Assembly: GCF_009905735.1 (NCBI RefSeq)
Contig: NZ_JAAALE010000008.1
Span: 1-64,000 of the forward strand
DNA: 64,000 bases
Origin: Porphyrobacter sp. SLTP
GTDB lineage: Bacteria > Pseudomonadota > Alphaproteobacteria > Sphingomonadales > Sphingomonadaceae
Reading direction: 5' to 3'
Numbering within the stretch: position 1 is the first letter of the stretch; each line of letters starts with the position of its first letter. This document shows, one piece after another, positions 18,213-26,781 of the stretch. The notes under the pieces are model-generated. The model was not told the origin of the DNA. It did not search any database and worked only from the letters and a program-made list of their open reading frames with translations. The position numbers were made by a program, and so were the translations under genes.

Positions 18213-19034
18213 TCAGCCCGCCGCCGCCGCACGAGGCCGGGCCGGGATTTTTCCCGCCTCCCAGCCGAGCCACGCCACCGCACCGCCCGCCGCAATGCCC
18301 AGCGCAAGCGTCAGCGCATGGGGAAGCGCGGCATAGGCTGCAAAGCCAGCAGTGATCGCGGGCACGAAGGGCGCAAACCACATCACCACGCCCTGCAACG
18401 CGGTGAACCCCGCCGCCACCAGCCACGGCGCGCCGTGCTTGCGGTTCCTCGCCCACAGCACCAGCGCGAAAACGGCCACCAGTGTGTCGCTGATCGCGAT
18501 GGTATCAAGGATCGCGTGGGGATAATCGCTGCCAATCACGTTCATCCAGGGAAGGAAGTTGCCCATCACCCGGCTAAACGGGCTTTCGAACAGGATCAGC
18601 GGGGTCGCCAGCATATAGCCCGCGTGAAGCTTCACATTGCGGCGGTGCTTCAGCGCAAGGAAGAACAGCGTCAAATAAGCCGCAATCGCAATCCCCATGC
18701 CCACCCCGAAGGCCGGGCCGAGCGCGGCAATCTCCGCGTCCTCGCGCACCGCGAAGCGCTGCGCAGCGCGGTTGATGATCATCATGAAGCCGAAAATCAT
18801 GAACGGGAACAGCACGAAGCTGGCCTTGCCGAGGATGCGGTGCAACTCCATCGCGCGGCGTTGCACCGCGACTTGCTGGACGATCAGCAGCGTGAGCCAC
18901 ATCATCGACGAGATCGCATGGACATGGAACGCCAGCGGCACCGCGCGCTGCGCGGCGAAATAGCTCGCCCAGAAGCCGGTCATGATGACCAGCAGCACGA
19001 AACCCACAAAGTAAGGCGCGTAGCGATACGGCAT
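18213..19034 (-). CDS. multi-pass membrane protein with conserved-looking histidines (273 aa)
   Basis: The family is not recognised with certainty; parts resemble DUF2306/cytochrome b561-like proteins. There are about eight hydrophobic segments. Histidines sit at helix ends in positions that could bind haem or metal: FHVHAISSMMW, ELHRILGK and KLHAGYM. The chosen ATG (complement of 19032-19034) starts MPYRYAPYFV and has GGGGGA upstream. The much longer in-frame extension overlaps the cytochrome c gene and is rejected. It lies 77 bases downstream of, and in the same direction as, a lipoprotein cytochrome c, so a redox partnership is possible. Confidence 0.75.
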   Translation of the reverse strand: MPYRYAPYFVGFVLLVIMTGFWASYFAAQRAVPLAFHVHAISSMMWLTLLIVQQVAVQRRAMELHRILGKASFVLFPFMIFGFMMIINRAAQRFAVREDAEIAALGPAFGVGMGIAIAAYLTLFFLALKHRRNVKLHAGYMLATPLILFESPFSRVMGNFLPWMNVIGSDYPHAILDTIAISDTLVAVFALVLWARNRKHGAPWLVAAGFTALQGVVMWFAPFVPAITAGFAAYAALPHALTLALGIAAGGAVAWLGWEAGKIPARPRAAAAG

Positions 19035-19111
19035 CGAGATCCCCCTTCCCGATTGCAACCGCGCACCGTGTAACATGTTTGCGGGCGCGCGCCAAAACCA
19101 ACCGCTGCCGC

Positions 19112-19504
19112 CTATTCGTCCGGCACGTAACCCGCCTGGCGCAGTGTCACCATATAGGCCGCAATCTGGTCGATTTGCGCGCGGGTGAGGGTGAAATCCA
19201 TATCCTCGGGGTAATTGTGCGCCTCGGCCAGCCAATCGGCGAGCGATCTCTCGGACAGCCCCGGCCGGTTCGCGATTGACGCAAAGCTGGGCGAGGCGGG
19301 GTTGGGCGAAAGGAACGGCGGCTCGACCGCATGGCACCCCCCGCAAGCGGCCTCGACAAAGGCTGGCGCCCGCGTATCGGCCGAACGCGAAGTCGATTTG
19401 CCCACCATCGGCGGCGGGTTCTCCGACCCCGGCGTCTGGCAGGCGGCGAGCGCCAGCAGCGGTGTTGCAAGAAGAGCGATCGCGCGAAGGGGGTGCTGGG
19501 TCAT
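19112..19504 (-). CDS. lipoprotein c-type cytochrome
   Basis: The ATG at the complement of 19502-19504 gives a lipoprotein signal peptide with lipobox LAAC (about Cys22). The single haem motif CGGCH follows at about residues 54-58. A Met in YPEDMDF is the likely sixth ligand, and a C-terminal helix (QIDQIAAYMVTLRQ) is typical of class I cytochrome c. The length of 130 aa fits a small electron carrier anchored to a membrane. The in-frame upstream extension to 19588 lacks a signal and is rejected. The neighbour downstream is the histidine-bearing membrane protein. Confidence 0.88.
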   Translation of the reverse strand: MTQHPLRAIALLATPLLALAACQTPGSENPPPMVGKSTSRSADTRAPAFVEAACGGCHAVEPPFLSPNPASPSFASIANRPGLSERSLADWLAEAHNYPEDMDFTLTRAQIDQIAAYMVTLRQAGYVPDE

Positions 19505-19663
19505 GGCGGCACCATGCACCCTTTCCGTCATCCTGTCCTTGATCGTGGTCAAATTTGTCGCGAGCCTTCCGACAGGGAACCAATGCAATGACCGCTTTCG
19601 GGGATACGTGTCGGCAAAGCAAATGACTGGGAATGGGTGAGAAGCGGACGATTAGGGGCAAAC

Positions 19664-20473
19664 CTACTCGACCGCAGATTTAGGCGTCGACGCGGTCGTC
19701 GGCCCCCCAAGATGCAGTGTGCCGGAATACATAGCGTCTTCGGCGTGCATTTCGACGCCGAAGACCTGATGGTTCGGTGTGGGATCGGGCAACGCATGCG
19801 GTCCGCAGCTGTCAGCTCCATGACAGTTCCACGCCGCACCGCCCTGCGCGGAGGCATTCAGGCTAACTGTTTGTTCGCGCGGCAATCGGCCTGCCATCGG
19901 TGTATAAGTCGGTTGCCAAGGCACATCGGTGCGCATCGCATGGACGTTTCCGACCAAGACCATCACGGTTGTGTCGGGTTGTGCGGCCGCTATCAAGAGA
20001 TCGGCCATGGCCTGCTCGTATTCAGCCGGAGTTGGCTGGGTCTTGAAAGTGGAAGGCTGAAAGGCAACGACCTTTGCGATAAGCCCGGCGGCGAACATGC
20101 GCCGCAAGCTCTCGAACAATTGAAAGTACGCCTCGCTCGAGCGCCCGTCCTTCATGTCGAAATGCCACATCTGCGCTTTTAAGAACGCGCCTTGAGCGGC
20201 CAACCCGCCATCGGATTGCATGAATGCGTCGATCGCGGGCTGGTCGGAGGTCGGTTGCTCCAATGCGACCACCACGGGGTTCAATCGGGATGTCAGGCAA
20301 ACGGCATTGACGAACGCTTCTGGAATCTCGTTCGAGCCATGCACTTCGCCGATAACGATCCAGCGTGGTTGTTTCCCGACCACCCGTTCCCAATTCGGAA
20401 TTTGCTGACACTCCATCGGCGCCACGGGGACAGCCGCAAAGAGAGCGAACGCAGAAAGATACAACATCGGCAT
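19664..20473 (-). CDS. exported ChaN/TIKI-superfamily-like protein (269 aa), lower GC
   Basis: The N-terminus MPMLYLSAFALFAAVPVAP is a signal peptide. The sequence IGEVHGSNEIPEAFV near residue 42 and VGNVHAMR near residue 172 are the paired GE.H and GN.H motifs of the TIKI/ChaN/TraB-like superfamily, known for metal-dependent peptidase-like or haem-binding members. The tail is Pro/His-rich. The gene has visibly lower GC than its neighbours (two 60-base lines counted by hand gave about 52% and 57%, against about 68% in purD). It is flanked by small intergenic gaps and shows no operon link, suggesting acquisition. A specific substrate cannot be stated. Confidence 0.72.
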   Translation of the reverse strand: MPMLYLSAFALFAAVPVAPMECQQIPNWERVVGKQPRWIVIGEVHGSNEIPEAFVNAVCLTSRLNPVVVALEQPTSDQPAIDAFMQSDGGLAAQGAFLKAQMWHFDMKDGRSSEAYFQLFESLRRMFAAGLIAKVVAFQPSTFKTQPTPAEYEQAMADLLIAAAQPDTTVMVLVGNVHAMRTDVPWQPTYTPMAGRLPREQTVSLNASAQGGAAWNCHGADSCGPHALPDPTPNHQVFGVEMHAEDAMYSGTLHLGGPTTASTPKSAVE

Positions 20474-20580
20474 CCGAGATTCTTAAAGCAGATTTATCAG
20501 TTCATCATCTTCTAAGATCGTCCACTCCGAGGTCGATTGCCGAACCGCAGCGTTTTTCCGAACACTTTGCAAAGCTGCCG

Positions 20581-21855
20581 CTATGCTGACGCCTCCCGCG
20601 CCACTTCCCGCCAACCGATGTCGCGGCGGCAGAAGCCGGTGGGGAAGTCGATCTGGTCAACGGCTGCGTAGGCCTGTGCCTGCGCCTCAGTCACGTTCCG
20701 CGCCATGGCGGTGACGTTGAGCACCCGGCCTCCGTTCGCCACCAGCGCGCCATCCTTCAGCGCGGTGCCTGCGTGGAACACCTTTGTCCCGCCCAACGTC
20801 ACGCCCGAAAGATCAATCCGCCCGCCTTTTTCCGGCGTGCCGGGGTAGCCCTTGGCCGCCATCACGACGGTCAGCGCGGTTTCGGGGCGCAGTTGCACCG
20901 CCACGCCGGCCAGCTCACCTTTGGCGCAGGCGAGCATGATCCCCGCCAGATCACTCTCCAGACGCATCATCAGCACCTGGCATTCGGGATCGCCGAAGCG
21001 GGCGTTGTATTCGATCAGCTTGGGGCCTTCGGACGTCAGCATCAGGCCTGCGAAGAGCACCCCGGAATAGGGGTTCCCGTCTGCGCGCATGGTGCGCACG
21101 GTGGGCTCGATAATCTCGGCCATGACGCGGGCCTGCAATTCCGGTGTCAGCACCGGGGCGGGGGAATAGGCACCCATGCCGCCGGTGTTCGGCCCCACAT
21201 CGCCGTCGCCCACCCGCTTGTGATCCTGCGCGCTGCCGAAGGGGACAATCGCGGTGCCATCGGTGAGCGCGAAGAAGCTCGCTTCTTCTCCCTCCATGAA
21301 TTCCTCGATCACGACTTCCGCGCCCGCCGCACCGAACCCGCCGCCGAACATATCGGCGAGCGCGGCTTCCGCCTCGGGCAGGGTCTCGGCGATCACCACG
21401 CCCTTGCCCGCCGCCAGCCCATCGGCCTTGAGCACATAGGGCGGCTGGAACCGGGCGAGCGCGGCGCGGGCCGCTTCGAGGCTGGCGGTGCGCACGTAAC
21501 CCGCCGTCGGGATCCCCGCGCGGGCGCACAGGTCCTTGGTGAAGCCCTTGGAGCCTTCCAATTGTGCGGCAGCCTGCGAGGGGCCGAACACCGGCACGCC
21601 TGCCGCCCGCAGCGAATCCGACAGCCCGTCCACCAAGGGCGCTTCGGGGCCGACGACCACGAGGTCGATGGCCTTGTCAGCGCCAAACGCGATTACCGCA
21701 GCGTGGTCGGTCACGTCCAGGGCGACGCATTCCGCCTCCTCGGCAATGCCGGGATTTCCGGGGGCGGCGTAGAGCTTTGTGAGGCTCGGGGATTGCGCCA
21801 GCTTCCATGCCAGCGCATGTTCGCGGCCTCCCGAACCCAGAAGCAGGATATTCAT
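20581..21855 (-). CDS. purD: phosphoribosylamine-glycine ligase
   Basis: PurD joins phosphoribosylamine and glycine with ATP in purine synthesis (second step). It has 424 aa, starting [19 protein letters not shown], the standard PurD N-terminus; the in-frame extension to 21963 is rejected. The ATP-grasp domain is shown by [18 protein letters not shown] and [12 protein letters not shown], with the AYSPAPVLT loop. A strong GGAGGGG ribosome site precedes the ATG. The start codon shares two bases with the oppositely directed xseA start codon. Confidence 0.97.
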   Translation of the reverse strand: MNILLLGSGGREHALAWKLAQSPSLTKLYAAPGNPGIAEEAECVALDVTDHAAVIAFGADKAIDLVVVGPEAPLVDGLSDSLRAAGVPVFGPSQAAAQLEGSKGFTKDLCARAGIPTAGYVRTASLEAARAALARFQPPYVLKADGLAAGKGVVIAETLPEAEAALADMFGGGFGAAGAEVVIEEFMEGEEASFFALTDGTAIVPFGSAQDHKRVGDGDVGPNTGGMGAYSPAPVLTPELQARVMAEIIEPTVRTMRADGNPYSGVLFAGLMLTSEGPKLIEYNARFGDPECQVLMMRLESDLAGIMLACAKGELAGVAVQLRPETALTVVMAAKGYPGTPEKGGRIDLSGVTLGGTKVFHAGTALKDGALVANGGRVLNVTAMARNVTEAQAQAYAAVDQIDFPTGFCRRDIGWREVAREASA

Positions 21856-23326
21856 GGCCCCTCCGCCGACAAGTGATGATGCCGGGCTGGTAGCGCGCAC
21901 GCCGCAGGGGGACAATGCGCAGCCCCTCACCATCAGCGAAATATCCGCGTTGCTGAAGCGCACAGTCGAGGATCGCTTCGGCTTTGTGCGGCTGCGCGGC
22001 GAATTGTCGGGGGTGAAGCGGGCCGCTTCGGGGCATTTCTATTGCGCGCTGAAGGATGAAGGCGCGGTCATCGACGGGGTGATGTGGAAGGGCAATGCCG
22101 CGCGCATGAACTTCCGCGCCGAGGACGGGCTGGAAGTGATCGCGACCGGGAAGCTGACCACCTATCCCGGGCGCTCCAAGTACCAGATCGTGATCGATTC
22201 GCTGGAGCTGGCGGGTGAAGGTGCGCTGCTGGCGCTGCTCGAGAAGACCCGCGCCCGGCTGGCGGCGGAAGGCTTGTTCGACGCGGGCCGCAAGCGCGCC
22301 TTGCCCTATCTGCCGCAGGTGATCGGCGTGGTGACATCGCCCACTGGCGCGGTGATTCGCGATATTCTCCACCGCCTGGCGGATCGCTTTCCTTCGCATG
22401 TGCTGGTGTGGCCGGTGCTGGTGCAGGGTCAGGGCGCCGCGGAGCAAGTGGCTGCCGCCGTACGCGGGTTCTCGGCCCTCCAGCCCGGCAGCCCGGTGCC
22501 GCGCCCCGATGTCGTGATCGTCGCACGCGGGGGCGGGTCGATCGAGGACCTGTGGAGCTTCAACGAGGAAGTGGTCGTCCGCGCCATCGCCGAATGCTCG
22601 ATCCCGGTGATCAGCGCGGTGGGGCATGAAACCGACACAACCCTCGCCGATTTCGCCGCTGACCGCCGCGCGCCGACACCCACCGCCGCTGCCGAAATGG
22701 CGGTGCCGGTGCGCGCTGACCTCGCCCTGACCCTCGCCGATTTCGCCGCCCGTCAGCGGCGCGCGGTCTATCGCCCGGTGGAGCTGGGGCGCGAGCGGCT
22801 CGCGGCGCGGGTGCGGATGATGCCGCGGCCCGAAAACCTGCTGCAACCGCAAGCCCAGCGGCTCGACGATCTGTCAGAGCGGCTGCGGCGCGCCCTCGGC
22901 GACCGTTCCGCCAAGGGGCGTGAGCGGCTGGCGGGCGTGGCGGCGCGGCTGTCTCCCAGCCTGCTGTCCCGTTCTGCCGCCGAGGCGCAACGCCGGCTTG
23001 ACCGCGCGCGGCTCAGCCCCGCCCTGATCGAGCGGCCCTGGCGCCAAGGCACGGACCGGCTCGCCGCGCTCACCCGGGTGATGAGCCAGCTCCACCCCGA
23101 AAAGCCGCTGGAGCGCGGCTATGCGATCGTGCGAGACGCTGGCGGCAAGGCGCTGACCACCCGCGCCGAGGCTGCGGGCGAGGCTGCCCTGACGCTGCAA
23201 TTTCGGGATGGGACGCTGGCGGCGGTGCCCGCTGGACACGCGCCAACGGCGCCCCCGCCGCCCGCTGCCCCGCCACGCAAACGCGCTACGCCAAGCTCGG
23301 CGACCCAAGATGATTTGTTCAGTTAG
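21854..23326 (+). CDS. xseA: exodeoxyribonuclease VII large subunit
   Basis: XseA forms the catalytic part of exonuclease VII, which degrades single-stranded DNA. The N-terminal OB domain begins [19 protein letters not shown] (about residues 22-40). The nuclease core has [30 protein letters not shown] and [24 protein letters not shown] in order. The C-terminal half is Arg/Leu-rich and coiled coil. The chosen ATG at 21854 is the only good start in frame and has AGGAT 5 nt upstream. The length is 490 aa. The downstream DUF2093 gene follows at 24 bases, as is common in alphaproteobacteria. Confidence 0.96.
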   Translation: MAPPPTSDDAGLVARTPQGDNAQPLTISEISALLKRTVEDRFGFVRLRGELSGVKRAASGHFYCALKDEGAVIDGVMWKGNAARMNFRAEDGLEVIATGKLTTYPGRSKYQIVIDSLELAGEGALLALLEKTRARLAAEGLFDAGRKRALPYLPQVIGVVTSPTGAVIRDILHRLADRFPSHVLVWPVLVQGQGAAEQVAAAVRGFSALQPGSPVPRPDVVIVARGGGSIEDLWSFNEEVVVRAIAECSIPVISAVGHETDTTLADFAADRRAPTPTAAAEMAVPVRADLALTLADFAARQRRAVYRPVELGRERLAARVRMMPRPENLLQPQAQRLDDLSERLRRALGDRSAKGRERLAGVAARLSPSLLSRSAAEAQRRLDRARLSPALIERPWRQGTDRLAALTRVMSQLHPEKPLERGYAIVRDAGGKALTTRAEAAGEAALTLQFRDGTLAAVPAGHAPTAPPPPAAPPRKRATPSSATQDDLFS

Positions 23327-23350
23327 CCGCTCGGTGCTATAGTTCGCGCC

Positions 23351-23554
23351 ATGCTGATGACCCCGTCCGACAAGGCCGCCAAACTCTATTACGGCCCCTC
23401 CAGTTTCCGCGTGCTGCGCCCGGGGAGCCATGTGCTCTGCGCGGTCTCCGGTGAAGCCATCCCCCTGCCCGAGCTGCGCTATTGGAGCGCCGAGCGGCAG
23501 GAGGCCTATGCGTCCTGCGAAATCGCCACGCGCCGGCTGCTCGGCGTCGAGTGA
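23351..23554 (+). CDS. DUF2093 protein
   Basis: This 67-residue protein contains the DUF2093 core KLYYGPSSFRVLRPGSHVLCAVSG followed by IPLPELRYWSAERQEAYA, spread over residues 11-52. The family is small, of unknown function, and typically found right after xseA in alphaproteobacteria, as here. There is no signal peptide or membrane segment. It has two cysteines (VLCAVSG and ASCEIAT), so a metal site is conceivable. ATG at 23351 is used; a second Met two codons on is an alternative. Confidence 0.9.
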   Translation: MLMTPSDKAAKLYYGPSSFRVLRPGSHVLCAVSGEAIPLPELRYWSAERQEAYASCEIATRRLLGVE

Positions 23555-23612
23555 TCTTCGCGCTCCGGACAATACCCCACCCCAAGTCCCGCGCCTGACT
23601 TACAGTCCCTCT

Positions 23613-24665
23613 GTGCAGGACCCGGCTCGCGCGAAACCTCGGGCACGCCTGCGGGCAGGGCGACTGGCGCTGCTGGCGCTGGTGGCTATCGGCCTGGTGC
23701 CCGGCACCATCGTCCAGACCACGATCGGTCAGCGCAGCGATGCCGCCGACATCACTGTCACCCCGCTGGATGCGCGAGACGGTGTTTCGGGTGATCTCAC
23801 CCTGACCGGAGCGTGGGAGCTGACCGCCGGGCATGGCTGGTTCGGCGGCTTTTCGGCGCTGGTCTCCGATGGCCAGCGCGGGCTGATCGCGGGGACCGAC
23901 CGGGGCTTTCTGCTCGATCTCGACCTGTCAGGCGATTCGCCCCGCGCCGTGCCGGGCAGCTTCCGCTTTGTCGGGATAAGCGACGGCGGGCGCAGAGAGG
24001 TCGTCGATCTCGAATCGCTCGCTCATGATCCTGTCACGCGAACGCTGTGGGCGGGGTTCGAGAACGACAATCTCATCATGCGCCGCGCCGCTGATGGCAC
24101 AAGCAAGAACCGCGCCCCGCGCGAAATGGCGCGGTGGAGCCAGAATAGCGGCCCCGAAACGATGGAGCGGCTCGCTGATGGACGGTTTCTGCTAATCGCC
24201 GAAGGGCCGGAGCGCGGCAGCGATACACTGCATCAGGCGTTGCTTTACCCAGCCGATCCGATCGCGAAGGGCAAGCCGACCGCGTTCCACTTTGTCGCGC
24301 CGCGCGATTATGACCCGGTCGATGCGACCCAGCTCCCCGATGGGCGCGTGCTGATCCTGCTGCGGCGTGTCGCCTATGCCCTGCCCGCGCGCTTCGACAC
24401 CGCCATTGCCATCGCCGATCCGCGCACCATCCGGGCCGGGGAGCCGTGGAAAGCGCGAATCATCCAGCGGCTGACGGGCGGGGTCTTCGCCGACAATTTC
24501 GAGGGCCTGGCCTACGCCCCGTCCGCATCTGATCCGGCACGGGGCAGCCTGTGGCTGATCGCTGATGACAACTTCTCGGTCTTCCAGCGCAACATCTTGG
24601 TGAGATTCGAGTGGGACGCGTCAGCCGCAGACAACGAAAAAGCGCCCGGAACCCCGAGCGCTTGA
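23613..24665 (+). CDS. esterase-like phytase-family (beta-propeller) protein, membrane-anchored or exported
   Basis: The start is uncertain. GTG at 23613 is the first in-frame start after the DUF2093 gene and gives 350 aa. The N-terminal segment LALLALVAIGLVPGTI (about residues 20-35) is a signal anchor or signal peptide. The rest matches the esterase-like activity of phytase family: GWFGGFSALVSDG, DRGFLLDL, a VVDLESLAHDP block, then MERLADGRFLLIAEG and DNFEGLAYAP near the end. These are repeated DSE/EGL-type blades. The end of the gene contains the inverted rpmB terminator (see 24636-24662). The precise substrate is unknown. Confidence 0.8.
   Translation: MQDPARAKPRARLRAGRLALLALVAIGLVPGTIVQTTIGQRSDAADITVTPLDARDGVSGDLTLTGAWELTAGHGWFGGFSALVSDGQRGLIAGTDRGFLLDLDLSGDSPRAVPGSFRFVGISDGGRREVVDLESLAHDPVTRTLWAGFENDNLIMRRAADGTSKNRAPREMARWSQNSGPETMERLADGRFLLIAEGPERGSDTLHQALLYPADPIAKGKPTAFHFVAPRDYDPVDATQLPDGRVLILLRRVAYALPARFDTAIAIADPRTIRAGEPWKARIIQRLTGGVFADNFEGLAYAPSASDPARGSLWLIADDNFSVFQRNILVRFEWDASAADNEKAPGTPSA
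24636..24662 (-). terminator. Rho-independent terminator for rpmB, lying inside the end of the convergent gene
   Basis: Read on the minus strand the sequence is AGCGC(T)CGG-GGTT-CCG(G)GCGCT followed by TTTTTCG, a good stem with a T run. It lies 38-64 bases past the rpmB stop and within the last codons (KAPGTPSA) of the rightward phytase-like gene. In the rightward sense the stem is preceded by A residues but not followed by T, so it serves rpmB only. Confidence 0.8.
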
Positions 24666-24699
24666 TCGATGCGTTACTATCCCGAAGGACAGCGCCGTC

Positions 24700-24987
24700 T
24701 TAGGCGGCGGCCTGAGCCTTCACCAGCTCGCGCTTCACCTTCAGCGCGCTGGCCGAAAGCTTTTCGTCGCTGGTCTTGAGCAGCCAGTTATCGAGCCCGC
24801 CATTGTGCTCCACCGAGCGCAGGCCGTGGGTCGACACGCGGAACTTGAAGCTCCGTTCGAGCTTTTCGCTCATCAGCGTCACGTTCTGCAGGTTGGGCAG
24901 AAACACGCGCTTGGTCTTGTTGTTGGCGTGGCTGACATTATTGCCGGTCATGCGGCCCTTGCCGGTCAGTTCGCAGATGCGAGCCAT
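24700..24987 (-). CDS. rpmB: ribosomal protein bL28
   Basis: bL28 is a component of the large ribosomal subunit. Starting at ATG (complement of 24985-24987), the 95-residue protein has the family signature [21 protein letters not shown] and [11 protein letters not shown]. This is the longer alphaproteobacterial form with the C-terminal extension ending VKAQAAA. The 12-codon in-frame extension upstream is rejected. It is monocistronic: its own promoter (25047-25075) and terminator (24636-24662) can be seen. Confidence 0.97.
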   Translation of the reverse strand: MARICELTGKGRMTGNNVSHANNKTKRVFLPNLQNVTLMSEKLERSFKFRVSTHGLRSVEHNGGLDNWLLKTSDEKLSASALKVKRELVKAQAAA

Positions 24988-25046
24988 GGTGTGTCTCTTC
25001 TCGTAAAGTTCGGGCCTAAGCACGGGCCTATGTAAGGAAAGCGGCG

Positions 25047-25075
25047 CGCATAACGGGGTGCTGCCGAATCGTCAA
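25047..25075 (-). promoter_or_regulatory. probable sigma-70 promoter of rpmB
   Basis: On the minus strand, TTGACG (25075-25070) and TATGCG (25052-25047) are separated by exactly 17 bases, about 60 bases upstream of the rpmB ATG. The -35 matches TTGACA at 5 of 6 positions and the -10 is weaker (TAT only). Position and spacing are right for a ribosomal protein gene. Confidence 0.5.
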
Positions 25076-25241
25076 GCAAGTTGCGCGCGTCGGACGGCTG
25101 GCACGTGGCTTGTCGTATTCCCGCCGCCTATTCGCACAAGTCTAACCCATGTGATGGCCGGATCGGCCCGTCCAGCGTGCTGATGCGCCAGACCTGAGCC
25201 GGGCGCCGCCCGCTGTTTCAGGCTGACAGGAGAAGACCAGC

Positions 25242-25484
25242 ATGAAACGTATCCTCATCGCCAGCCTCATCACCCCCTTGGCAATCGGGCTCGCCGCGTG
25301 CGATGTCGACCAGACCAAGGAAGGCGAAATGCCCGAAGTCGAAGTGACAGGCGGCGCGCTGCCGGAATATGACGTCGAAACCGCCGACGTCGATGTCGGC
25401 ACCAAGGAAACGACGGTCGAGGTTCCGGATGTCAAGATCACCATGCCCGACGCCGAGGGTACGCCGGCTACCGGCGACGAATAA
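25242..25484 (+). CDS. small acidic lipoprotein (80 aa)
   Basis: The N-terminus MKRILIASLITPLAIGLAAC ends in a clear lipobox (LAAC, Cys20). The mature 60 residues are strongly acidic with a repeated V-E/D-V pattern (DVETADVDVGTKETTVEVP), likely extended or intrinsically disordered. AGGAGA sits about 7 nt before the ATG. No family is recognised. It lies upstream of tadA with a 33-base gap and could share its transcript. Confidence 0.8.
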   Translation: MKRILIASLITPLAIGLAACDVDQTKEGEMPEVEVTGGALPEYDVETADVDVGTKETTVEVPDVKITMPDAEGTPATGDE

Positions 25485-25517
25485 CGCCGTACGAACACGT
25501 CCGCAGGGGCGCGGGGC

Positions 25518-25973
25518 GTGAGCGATGCGGGTTTCCGCAGCTTCATGCCTCGCGCCCTTGCGCTTGCCCGCGCAGCGGCGGACGCGGGCGAAGTGCCGAT
25601 CGGCGCGGTGATCGTGAAGGACGGTCACGTGATCGCCGAGGCGCATAACAGTCCCCGCACCGACCACGATCCCACCGCCCACGCGGAAATCCTCGCGATC
25701 CGCCGCGCTGCGCAGGCGCTGGGCGATGAACGGCTGACCGGATGCGAGTTGTGGGTCACGCTGGAGCCTTGCGCGATGTGCACCGGTGCGATTGCCCATG
25801 CGCGCATCCAGCGCCTCTATTACGCGGCAAGCGATCCCAAGGGCGGCGCAGTCGAACATGGGGCTCGGGTGTTCGAGCAGGAGCAATGCCTGCACCGTCC
25901 CGAAATCTACAGCGGCATCGGCGAAGCCGAGGCCGCAGACATGCTACGAGGGTTTTTCAGGGAGCGGCGCTGA
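25518..25973 (+). CDS. tadA: tRNA-specific adenosine deaminase
   Basis: TadA converts A34 to inosine in tRNA-Arg(ACG). The zinc-deaminase motifs are HAE (His55, Glu57) and PCAMC (Cys85, Cys88), as in the TadA family, with length 151 aa. The start is GTG at 25518; no ATG in the same frame precedes the conserved block. GGGG just upstream is a plausible ribosome site. The tRNA-Arg in this window has anticodon CCG and is not its substrate. Confidence 0.94.
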   Translation: MSDAGFRSFMPRALALARAAADAGEVPIGAVIVKDGHVIAEAHNSPRTDHDPTAHAEILAIRRAAQALGDERLTGCELWVTLEPCAMCTGAIAHARIQRLYYAASDPKGGAVEHGARVFEQEQCLHRPEIYSGIGEAEAADMLRGFFRERR

Positions 25974-26138
25974 GGCACGGCATTTACGGTCGGGTTTCGT
26001 CGCAAGCCCGCCACGGATGGGCGGTCGATGAGCAGGCCATCAGTCAATTCCTTGCAAACTGGCGGCGAATTTGCGACGGGCACGAGGGTTCAGGTTGGTC
26101 CTCATGCCCGGGGGCGAGGCAAGGGATACTGATCGATA

Positions 26139-26771
26139 ATGGCCGGTTACGAAGTTACGCAGACCCGCAGGCTGACCCGCTGGAAGCAGAAGCTTCGCAG
26201 TTTTCTGGGGCCTTGGGGGGTGTTCTTTCAGGGCTTTATCGAACACCCGGTGATGGTCGGTTCGATCATCCCGTCCTCTGGGTACACGATCCGCAAGATG
26301 CTTGCACCCGTCGATTGGGAGCGCTGCCAGCTGTTCGTGGAATATGGCCCCGGCGTCGGCACCTTCTGCCGTCCGGTGCTCGATCAGCTGCGACGCGATG
26401 GCACACTGCTGGTGATCGACACCAACAAGCTGTTTATCGACTATCTCAATCGCACCATCACCGACAGCCGCTTCATCGCGGTGCATGGCTCAGCCGAAGA
26501 TGTGGAAGCGATCATCCGCGCGCATGGCCATGACCACGCGGATTACATCCTTTCGGGCCTGCCGTTCTCGACCTTGCCCGAAGGCCTCGGCCCCCGCATC
26601 GCCGCCGCCACGCACCGCGCGATCCGTCCCGGCGGTGCGTTTCTTACCTACCAGTTCAGCAAGGCGGCCCATAACCTCACCGCCCAGCATTTTGACCGGG
26701 TCGATAGCGGGTTCGAGCTGCTCAATATTCTCCCCTGCCGCCTCGCCTGGGGCTGGAAGGACGCGGAGTAG
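26139..26771 (+). CDS. class I SAM-dependent methyltransferase, PmtA-like (phospholipid N-methyltransferase)
   Basis: The protein has 210 aa. An N-terminal amphipathic, basic region (RLTRWKQKLRSFLGPWG) that could bind membrane is followed by the GSIIPSS segment and the SAM-binding motif I LFVEYGPGVGTF (about residues 65-76). A VIDTNKLFI strand with the acidic loop and LSGLPFSTLP (motif IV-like) come next. This order matches PmtA/KsgA-type methyltransferases; Rhodobacter-type PmtA converts phosphatidylethanolamine to phosphatidylcholine. It lies alone after a 165-base gap with no other gene. Assignment to lipid methylation is family-based. Confidence 0.82.
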   Translation: MAGYEVTQTRRLTRWKQKLRSFLGPWGVFFQGFIEHPVMVGSIIPSSGYTIRKMLAPVDWERCQLFVEYGPGVGTFCRPVLDQLRRDGTLLVIDTNKLFIDYLNRTITDSRFIAVHGSAEDVEAIIRAHGHDHADYILSGLPFSTLPEGLGPRIAAATHRAIRPGGAFLTYQFSKAAHNLTAQHFDRVDSGFELLNILPCRLAWGWKDAE

Positions 26772-26781
26772 GCTCAGTGGG

